A stretch of DNA of 51,639 nt, taken from a candidate division WOR-3 bacterium (lineage in GTDB: Bacteria > Hydrothermota > UBA3072). Below the pieces are notes generated by a model. It had not been told where the DNA came from, searched no databases, and worked only from the letters and a program-made list of their open reading frames with translations. The stretch is taken from NCBI GenBank assembly GCA_039804165.1, contig JBDRZZ010000012.1, positions 1 through 51,639 of the forward strand, given 5' to 3'. This document shows, one piece after another, positions 46,417-51,639 of this stretch. A program made the position numbers and the translations under genes. Numbering within the stretch: position 1 is the stretch's first letter; each line of letters opens with the position of its first letter.

Positions 46417-47471
46417 AGAAGAGACGTCTCTTCGCCGTGGTAAAAAAAGAATTTTGTCAAATAAAAAGAGATAAAAGCCTATTCCCGATTGTAATTCTTG
46501 CTCCAATAATTCAACTTTTTCTCTTTGGATATGCAGTGAGTCTTGATATAAAAGAAGTTCCTATTGTTCTTTTAAAAGAAGGAAATGATAGGAGCTCTGA
46601 AGAAGCTATACTTTCTCTTATATCAAGTGGTTATTTTATAATAAAAGAAAATGTTTCTTCTATAAAAGAATTTGAAAAATCAATTTTATGTGGAAGAACA
46701 AAAGCAGGAGTTATATTGAGAAAGGGGGAAATAAATATTGTGATTGATGGTTCTGATAGTAACACTGCTGCCCTAATTGAAGGATATTTTGAAAAAGTTT
46801 TTGGAAAAAAGGAGCTCTTTTCTCTGGGATTAATTGTTCCACAAGGAAAAGTGCTTTTTAATCCAAATCTAAAGACAGTTAATTTTATGGTCCCAGGGGT
46901 CACTGCACTTGTTTTAATGATAATTACAATGGTGCTCTCTTCAGGGATTCTTGTTAAAGAGAAAGAAAGAGGAACCATTGAGCATATCTTTGTAACACCT
47001 GTTTCTTCTGGGGAGGTAATTCTTGGAAAACTCTTACCTTTTATGATCATAGGTTTTTTAGATCTTTTTCTTGTGGTTTCGGTAGGAGTATTTATTTTTA
47101 AAGTGCCTTTTAAGGGAAGCGTTAGCTTTTTAATCTTTGCCACATTTCCTTTTATCCTTACTATGCTTTCCATAGGGATTCTTGTATCTATAACTTCTAA
47201 GACTCAGCAACAGGCTATTATGACAACCTTTATGATAATGCTCCCAAACCTTATATTGAGTGGATTTATGTTCCCTATAGATAATATGCCATTGTTAATG
47301 CAGAAATTGACTTACTTAATTCCTGTTAGGTATTACTTAACGATACTTAGGAGTATCTTTCTAAAAGGAGCTGGTTTAAGAATTTTGTTGAAAGAGGTCA
47401 TTATTCTATTTCTATTTGGTTTTTCATTTTTGTTTTTGAGTATAAGAACTTTTAAGAAAAAACTTTCTTAA
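46413..47471 (+). CDS. ABC-2 type exporter permease 2
   Basis: A 352-residue paralog of the preceding permease (KEFCQIKRDKSLFPIVILAPIIQ start; VKEKERGTIEHIFVTPVSS; MFPIDNMPLLMQ). The start is TTG within the TTGA overlap with the upstream stop, and an AAGGAG lies nine bases upstream. It shares topology with permease 1 and completes a four-gene exporter: adaptor, ATPase and two permeases. Confidence 0.9.
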   Translation: MKKRRLFAVVKKEFCQIKRDKSLFPIVILAPIIQLFLFGYAVSLDIKEVPIVLLKEGNDRSSEEAILSLISSGYFIIKENVSSIKEFEKSILCGRTKAGVILRKGEINIVIDGSDSNTAALIEGYFEKVFGKKELFSLGLIVPQGKVLFNPNLKTVNFMVPGVTALVLMIITMVLSSGILVKEKERGTIEHIFVTPVSSGEVILGKLLPFMIIGFLDLFLVVSVGVFIFKVPFKGSVSFLIFATFPFILTMLSIGILVSITSKTQQQAIMTTFMIMLPNLILSGFMFPIDNMPLLMQKLTYLIPVRYYLTILRSIFLKGAGLRILLKEVIILFLFGFSFLFLSIRTFKKKLS

Positions 47472-47484
47472 AATTTGTAAGAAC

Positions 47485-47512
47485 TTGCGTTTTTTTCTCC
47501 GGGAATTATTTT
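47485..47512 (+). promoter_or_regulatory. Promoter of the HAD phosphatase gene (leaderless)
   Basis: TTGCGT (47485-47490), a 16-base spacer, TATTTT (47507-47512), seven bases before the ATG. Confidence 0.45.
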
Positions 47513-47519
47513 TAAAGGA

Positions 47520-48338
47520 ATGGATAAATTAAGAACTCATAAACTAAAGAGAAAACAGAAGAGGTATTTGTTCGTTTGTGATTTTGATAAGACCTTAAGT
47601 TTTGATGACTCTGGGGTCATTTTAAGTGAAAAGATTGGGATTGACGAAGAGAAATTTGAGAAAAAACTCATAGAGATGAGGGAAAGAAATATTGTCCAAT
47701 TAGGTGGAGAACTTGCTCAGCTTATTACAACAGATCCTGATTACAAAGGGAAAGTTACAAAAAATCTCTTTGAAGAAGTTGGGAGAGAAGTAAGACTTAA
47801 AAAGAATGTAGCTGAGTTAATGGAGATTTTAAATAACGGAATTGATGATAATAGATTTATCTGTTATGTTGTTTCTGCTTGTCCGGCTGAAATCATAATA
47901 ACTGCTTTAAGAGAAATTCTTCCCCCTGAACACATCTTTGGGACTACTTTTGTGTATGATGCCGAAGGAAAAGTTATAGAAATAGAGAGAACCGGAGCAG
48001 GTCACGGAAAAGTTGCGATTGTAGACTACTTAAGAGAGATTAATAAAATTCCGAGAGATAGGATAATTTATGTGGGAGATGGTTCTTCTGATTTGCACGT
48101 TATGTTACATGTGAATGCTTATGGAGGTTATCCTATAGCTGTATCCTCTTCTCCATATTTAGGACATATTTCTAAAAGAACCGTTCTTTCAGATAGTGCT
48201 TTGAGTATTTTAACACCAATTTTGGAGGATATTTTAGGATATAAAGAAGCTCAAATAAAAAAATTTTTTATTGAAATTGGTCATACGATTTCCGAATGGA
48301 GTAAGGTGAAAACTGATTGGATAGTTCTTGAAGATTGA
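47520..48338 (+). CDS. HAD-superfamily phosphatase, phosphoserine phosphatase-like
   Basis: A 272-residue cytosolic HAD hydrolase. Motif I is DFDKT (Asp21, Asp23), motif II is in VVSACP near 121, motif III is the Lys in GHGKVA, and motif IV is GDGSSD near 184. The C1-type cap and PSPase-like order suggest a small-molecule phosphomonoesterase such as SerB-type or a related phosphatase; the exact substrate is unknown. It is transcribed alone, and a terminator-like hairpin lies just after it. Confidence 0.8.
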   Translation: MDKLRTHKLKRKQKRYLFVCDFDKTLSFDDSGVILSEKIGIDEEKFEKKLIEMRERNIVQLGGELAQLITTDPDYKGKVTKNLFEEVGREVRLKKNVAELMEILNNGIDDNRFICYVVSACPAEIIITALREILPPEHIFGTTFVYDAEGKVIEIERTGAGHGKVAIVDYLREINKIPRDRIIYVGDGSSDLHVMLHVNAYGGYPIAVSSSPYLGHISKRTVLSDSALSILTPILEDILGYKEAQIKKFFIEIGHTISEWSKVKTDWIVLED

Positions 48339-48344
48339 TTTTTT

Positions 48345-48377
48345 AAAAACAATAAGGGCAGAGGACCTGCCCTTATT
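48345..48377 (-). terminator. Intrinsic terminator of the ferritin-like gene
   Basis: A 10-bp perfect stem (AATAAGGGCA 48351-48360 with TGCCCTTATT 48368-48377, 7-base loop). On the minus strand it is followed by GTTTTT, so it terminates the ferritin-like gene. On the plus strand it lies 12 bases after the HAD gene but lacks an adjacent T-run. Confidence 0.7.
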
Positions 48378-48392
48378 GGGGAAAGATAATTT

Positions 48393-48881
48393 TTATTTGA
48401 TTTGTTTAAGATCTTCTTTTATCGCTTCAAGGTCTTCTTCATGTTCAACTTCGTCTTTTAAGATAGATTCTATAATGTTAGTTGTAACTGGATCTTTATC
48501 TCCTAAGAAATTCAAGAGACTTTGATATGCTTCTATTGCGCACTGTTCTCCTTTTATATTTTGTTCTACAATTTTACCTACCTTTGGATCTGTGGGTGCA
48601 TCATATCCACAATTTGTCATTTTATACCAATCTTCTGGTTTTAGAATTGGGGTTCCTCCAAGTTGAATAATTCTTTCAACAAGCATATCCGCGTGTTTTA
48701 ATTCGTCTTCTGCGTGTTCAACTAATTCGGTTACAACAGCGCCTCTCATTGGACCTGTAACAACTTTTGATCCTATCCAATATTGATAATAAGCAAGCCA
48801 TTCATCTGCGAGGGCCTTATTGAGCAAATCAATAAGTTTTTTTATATCAACTTTTACAATTTCTCTTCCTTTTGTTCCCAT
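48393..48881 (-). CDS. DPS-like / bacterioferritin-like iron protein with Cys pair
   Basis: A 162-residue four-helix ferritin-like protein. Likely di-iron ligands are Glu27 (ALADEWLAYYQYW), Glu60 and His63 (EHAEDELKHAD), Glu112 (GEQC), and Glu144/His147 (DEVEHEED). Two cysteines, Cys91 (NCGYDAP) and Cys114 (GEQCAIEAY), lie where the DPS-like (DPSL, thioferritin) subgroup carries its active-site Cys pair. This would make it a peroxide-consuming iron-storage cage important in anaerobes (family inference). A good SD (AAAGGAGG) and a near-consensus promoter are present; it is a single-gene unit with a terminator. Confidence 0.8.
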   Translation of the reverse strand: MGTKGREIVKVDIKKLIDLLNKALADEWLAYYQYWIGSKVVTGPMRGAVVTELVEHAEDELKHADMLVERIIQLGGTPILKPEDWYKMTNCGYDAPTDPKVGKIVEQNIKGEQCAIEAYQSLLNFLGDKDPVTTNIIESILKDEVEHEEDLEAIKEDLKQIK

Positions 48882-48907
48882 TTTTCCTCCTTTATTTTTA
48901 GCTCCTT

Positions 48908-48936
48908 AATATAGATAAATAATTCCATTTTGTCAA
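48908..48936 (-). promoter_or_regulatory. Promoter of the ferritin-like gene
   Basis: Minus-strand TTGACA (48931-48936), a 17-base spacer, TATATT (48908-48913). It is divergent from the promoter at 48962-48989. No clear PerR/Fur operator was recognised. Confidence 0.65.
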
Positions 48937-48961
48937 TCCCAAATGCCTCTAAAAACTTATA

Positions 48962-48989
48962 TTGACAACTTCTTTTTTATATATATAAT
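48962..48989 (+). promoter_or_regulatory. Promoter of the DUF2378-like gene
   Basis: TTGACA (48962-48967), a 16-base spacer, TATAAT (48984-48989): consensus. The start at 49008 has an SD-like GGAAGG. Confidence 0.65.
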
Positions 48990-49007
48990 ATAAATGAAAG
49001 GAAGGAA

Positions 49008-49565
49008 ATGGAAGTAAAGGGGAGTGGGATAATAGTTTTATATGAATTTATAAAAACCAATTTTGGAATGAAAAATCTTAACCTCTGGCTTAACTCTCTT
49101 CCAAAGGAAGCAAAAGAAGTTTACAGTAAAAGGATTCTTGTTAGTTCCTGGTATTCACTCAAAGAATTCTTTGTTGAACCTACGAGGAAGATGTGTGAAT
49201 TGTTTTATAATAAAGATTTAAAAGGAGCTCGGGAAGTTGGAAGATTCAGTGCGGAATATGGGCTAAAGAGGTTTTACAGTAGTTTTTTAAGAACTAATAC
49301 CCCTCAGGCTTTGGTGAAACGAGCGTCTCAGATATTCTCAACTTATTATCGTCCCTGTGTAGTAGAGGCAGAAGAAAAAGGCGAAAAAAAGATATTGGTA
49401 AGAATAAAAGAATTTCCGGAAATGGATGAAATTGTGGAGAATCGGATATTAGGATGGATAGAAAGAGCGATTGAAATTTGGAGAGGCAAAAACGTCCAGA
49501 TTAAAATAATTAAATCTTTGGTTTTAGGTGATTCTTTTAGTGAGTTTGAGATAAGCTGGGAATAA
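49008..49565 (+). CDS. Conserved protein resembling the DUF2378 / TIGR02265 family
   Basis: A 185-residue soluble protein without signal or membrane segments. Its pattern (KGSGIIVLYEFIKTNFG; LNSLPKEAKEVYSKRILVSSWYSL; GAREVGRFSAEYGLKRFY; RASQIFSTYYRP; the C-terminal SFSEFEISW) resembles the V4R/heme-NO-binding-like group around DUF2378, best known from deltaproteobacteria. The biochemical role is unknown; ligand sensing is possible. It precedes the CcdA fusion by 53 bases, which has its own promoter. Confidence 0.55.
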   Translation: MEVKGSGIIVLYEFIKTNFGMKNLNLWLNSLPKEAKEVYSKRILVSSWYSLKEFFVEPTRKMCELFYNKDLKGAREVGRFSAEYGLKRFYSSFLRTNTPQALVKRASQIFSTYYRPCVVEAEEKGEKKILVRIKEFPEMDEIVENRILGWIERAIEIWRGKNVQIKIIKSLVLGDSFSEFEISWE

Positions 49566-49583
49566 AAGTTTCTTTTTATCCTC

Positions 49584-49611
49584 TTGACAAAGAAAGAGGG
49601 AAAATTATTTT
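49584..49611 (+). promoter_or_regulatory. Promoter of the thioredoxin-CcdA fusion gene (leaderless)
   Basis: TTGACA (49584-49589), a 16-base spacer, TATTTT (49606-49611), seven bases before ATG 49619. The -10 box overlaps an in-frame upstream TTG at 49610, so translation must begin at 49619. Confidence 0.6.
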
Positions 49612-49618
49612 GTTTTCA

Positions 49619-51100
49619 ATGGCCAGGTATATTTTATTTATTTCTTTTTTATTATTCGCGGATTTAGATGAAAAAGAGCTTGCCAAAATACAAAATAGCA
49701 TAGGCTTATATTTTTTCTATTCACATGAGTGTGAACATTGCTCTTTTGTGAAAGATAGAATATTGCCTCCACTCATAAAGAAATACAACTTAAAAATTAA
49801 GTTCTTTGAAATTGGAGATCCTTCTAACTATGAATATCTTGTCTCTATAGAGGAAAAATATGGGGATAAGAATAATGAAATTCCTGTTGTGGTTATAGGA
49901 AAGTACATCTTAGGGGGGCTAGAGGAGATAGAAAAAAGTCTTGAGGAAAAAATAATAGAGTATAAAGATTCGGGTTGTGGTTTTCCAGATATAAGGAAAG
50001 AAGGTTCAGTTTCTTGTGGAAAGATAGAAGCTGTTTATTTTTATGATAGTAAATGTAAAGTCTGTGCAAGGATAAATTATGAAATTCCTTTTTTACAAAA
50101 ACTTTATCCAAACTTGAATATAAAAGAATATGAAACGAGCGATAGGGAATCTCAAAAGTTGAATGAGGCTTTTTGTGAGTTTTATAAAGTCCCTTCCTCG
50201 AAAAGATTAACAGTCCCGATGCTTTTTATTGGGAATGATTATTTTACTCAAGAGGATTTAAAAAAAATGAGCTTAAAAGAGATTTTAGAAAAATACAAGG
50301 GAAAAGAAACTACTCTTCCTTGGGAAGAGGTTCTTAAATTAAAAGATAAAGCAGAAGAAAATATTCAAAAAAGATTTAAAAATATAGGGATCTTTACAAT
50401 AATTTTGGCGGGGCTTATTGATGGTATTAATCCTTGTGCTTTTGCAACGATAATATTTCTAATAGCTTTTTTGTCAACTTTAGGTAAAAAAGCAGAGGAA
50501 ACCCTTCTTGCAGGGATAACTTATAGCTCGATGGTTTTTATTGTTTATTTCTTAATAGGAGTTGGTTTAATTAAGTTTATTACTCTCCTAAAATTAACAA
50601 ATGTTATTGGGAAGATAATTTTGAGTTGTGTCGCGCTTTTAGCAATATTCTTTGGCGTTCTTTCTTTCTATGATTACATAAAACTTAAGAAAGGGGAAAT
50701 AAGTGAAGTAAAGCTTCAGTTGCCAAGAGGGGTTAAAAAAAGGATTCACTTTGTAATTAGAGAAAAAATGGGGAAAAGAAATATTTTTATAGCTTCGGTT
50801 ATTAGTGGCTTTTTTGTTTCCTTAAGCGAGTTCATTTGCACAGGACAGATTTATTTGCCCACCATTGCTTTTGTAACCGGAATTCCCCAATTGAGGGTTA
50901 GAGCGTTGATATACCTTATATTTTACAACGTTGCTTTTATTGTTCCTCTTGTTGTTGTTTTCCTTAGTGTATATAGAGGAATGAAATCAGAAGCCTTAAA
51001 TAAATTTTGGAGTAAAAAGGTTAAATTTGTAAAATTGGCTACTTCTTTCTTCTTTGTTTTCTTGGGAATCTTTGTAATTTTATATATTTCTTTATTTTAA
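49619..51100 (+). CDS. Two thioredoxin-like domains fused to a CcdA/DsbD-type membrane domain
   Basis: With ATG 49619 the protein has 493 residues. A signal or anchor helix (about 4-15) precedes a first thioredoxin-like domain with CEHC (Cys38, Cys41) and cis-Pro IPVV. A second domain carries CKVC (Cys146, Cys149) and VPMLF. The membrane part (about 255-493, six or so helices) is CcdA/DsbD-like, with NPCAF (Cys273) and ICTGQ (Cys407) as the redox pair. It probably passes electrons from cytosolic thioredoxin across the membrane to two extracytoplasmic thioredoxin domains in one chain. The order (both domains N-terminal) differs from classical DsbD. Confidence 0.85.
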   Translation: MARYILFISFLLFADLDEKELAKIQNSIGLYFFYSHECEHCSFVKDRILPPLIKKYNLKIKFFEIGDPSNYEYLVSIEEKYGDKNNEIPVVVIGKYILGGLEEIEKSLEEKIIEYKDSGCGFPDIRKEGSVSCGKIEAVYFYDSKCKVCARINYEIPFLQKLYPNLNIKEYETSDRESQKLNEAFCEFYKVPSSKRLTVPMLFIGNDYFTQEDLKKMSLKEILEKYKGKETTLPWEEVLKLKDKAEENIQKRFKNIGIFTIILAGLIDGINPCAFATIIFLIAFLSTLGKKAEETLLAGITYSSMVFIVYFLIGVGLIKFITLLKLTNVIGKIILSCVALLAIFFGVLSFYDYIKLKKGEISEVKLQLPRGVKKRIHFVIREKMGKRNIFIASVISGFFVSLSEFICTGQIYLPTIAFVTGIPQLRVRALIYLIFYNVAFIVPLVVVFLSVYRGMKSEALNKFWSKKVKFVKLATSFFFVFLGIFVILYISLF

Positions 51101-51119
51101 GCTCCCCCTAACTAAAATA

Positions 51120-51148
51120 TTGACAAAACTAATCAAATCTAATATAAT
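51120..51148 (+). promoter_or_regulatory. Promoter upstream of the last gene(s)
   Basis: TTGACA (51120-51125), a 17-base spacer, TATAAT (51143-51148): full consensus. It lies about 290 bases upstream of the secreted-protein ATG, so it drives either the small ORF at 51171 or a long leader. Confidence 0.65.
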
Positions 51149-51170
51149 TTAAAAACAAAGGAATCGTCTA

Positions 51171-51425
51171 ATGTTAAAGAAATTCCAAAAAATTTCTAAA
51201 ACAGAATTTAAACCGCTTAGAAATATTTTCTTTAAAATAAGTAATAAAAATTTTACGAATGAAAAAATTTTGTATTCTGCAAAAGAGAGCTTGCAAAATG
51301 CAATTTGTTTAAAATTTTATCTATTTGGGATTCAATATCTTAATTTTTGGAACAGAAATTGTATATTTGATAAATGGTTCTTTGAAAATTTAGCGGGTGT
51401 TAGTAGGTGGTTCAGGATTGTTTAA
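51171..51425 (+). CDS. Possible small basic protein, or long leader of the next gene
   Basis: An 84-codon frame beginning ATG with AAAGGA eight bases upstream and a consensus promoter 23 bases upstream. The product is basic and rich in Asn, Phe and Lys, with no recognised domain. Composition alone does not separate it from A+T-rich non-coding DNA. The alternative is a 290-base untranslated leader for the gene at 51448; a TTCTTTGAAAATTTAG element near 51380 resembles the start of the 23S processing stem. Confidence 0.35.
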   Translation: MLKKFQKISKTEFKPLRNIFFKISNKNFTNEKILYSAKESLQNAICLKFYLFGIQYLNFWNRNCIFDKWFFENLAGVSRWFRIV

Positions 51426-51447
51426 CTTAATTAAAAGGAGGTTTAAC

Positions 51448-51639
51448 ATGCGTAACCTTTTATATGTTTTAGGTTTAGTTTTGCCTGTTTTTGTGTTTGG
51501 GGCGTGGGGGATTGGTTCTGCTTCTGAGGATGCCACCTTTGAGTTTATTTTGCCATCCATCGTTGCTGTTACATTAGACAATTCTAGTATTCAGTGGGAC
51601 TTTACTGATATAACAGTTAATCCTAACAATCCTGAGTTT
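51448..51639 (+). CDS. N-terminal part of a secreted protein (cut by window end)
   Basis: Strong SD (AAAAGGAGG) seven bases before the ATG. The 64 visible residues begin with a signal peptide (MRNLLYVLGLVLPVFVFGAW), then a beta-rich sequence (FEFILPSIVAVTLDNSSIQW). The remainder lies outside the window. No family is recognised; the short beta segment would suit a surface or fimbria-like protein, but that is a guess. Confidence 0.7.
   Translation, partial: MRNLLYVLGLVLPVFVFGAWGIGSASEDATFEFILPSIVAVTLDNSSIQWDFTDITVNPNNPEF

Noticed and set aside
49610-49618. TTG start three codons upstream for the thioredoxin-CcdA fusion
   Set aside because: The TTG overlaps the predicted -10 box, so it would not be in the transcript.

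Overview
The window is an A+T-rich bacterial chromosome segment. It combines outer-membrane genes (a TonB-dependent receptor, a PorV/UPF0164-type barrel and several barrel-like proteins), secreted proteins with PNP-type C-terminal sorting tails, and an Rnf complex. The 23S rRNA gene is far more G+C-rich than its surroundings, which is usual in thermophiles. Together these suggest a thermophilic, anaerobic, didermic bacterium of the FCB / candidate-phylum WOR-3 type. The lineage is an inference from gene content, not from a tree.

Layout. 1-299: fragment of a frameshifted transposase-like gene. 304-5050 (minus): GH18 protein, CPBP protease, two paralogous TPR/membrane proteins and a divergent YidD. 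5300-8516 (plus): an isolated 23S rRNA gene with tandem promoters and a perfect 29-bp processing stem; no 16S, 5S or tRNA is linked. 8567-16230 (minus): AlkP-superfamily phosphodiesterase, radical SAM protein, an unlisted 59-residue Arg-rich microprotein, PriA, a helix-hairpin-helix/barrel protein, a NUDIX hydrolase and a barrel-like protein. 16353-25240 (plus): ftsE-ftsX-rnfCDGEA-mfd in one tight run without rnfB. 25309-29884 (plus): secreted GH31 and GH13 enzymes. About 29924-30860 (minus): a decayed radical SAM/SPASM gene. 30913-42805 (minus): TonB receptor, FN3/sorting-tail protein, PorV-like barrel, GH31 and GH2, a SusD-less glycan-uptake locus. 43152-47471 (plus): birA and an HlyD/ABC-2 exporter. 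47520-51100: HAD phosphatase, DPS-like ferritin (minus), a conserved protein of the DUF2378 type and a double-thioredoxin/CcdA fusion. 51448-end: start of a secreted protein.

How the parts fit. The glycan genes (GH31 twice, GH2, GH13, GH18, receptor and barrel) look like an extracytoplasmic oligosaccharide-degrading set. An alpha-xylosidase-like GH31 beside a beta-galactosidase would suit xyloglucan-type side chains (inference). Many first genes have a TTGAC(A/T)-16/17-TATAAT-like promoter whose -10 box lies only 5-11 bases before the start codon, so leaderless mRNAs look common.

Most notable observations: (1) a microprotein with two 17-residue repeats identical in protein but different at 10 of 17 codons, all synonymously; (2) two neighbouring GH31 enzymes carrying a PA14 domain at different insertion points; (3) rnfE apparently starting at AUA; (4) no rnfB in the rnf operon; (5) a GH13 enzyme with the region I His replaced by Tyr; (6) pervasive near-leaderless promoters.
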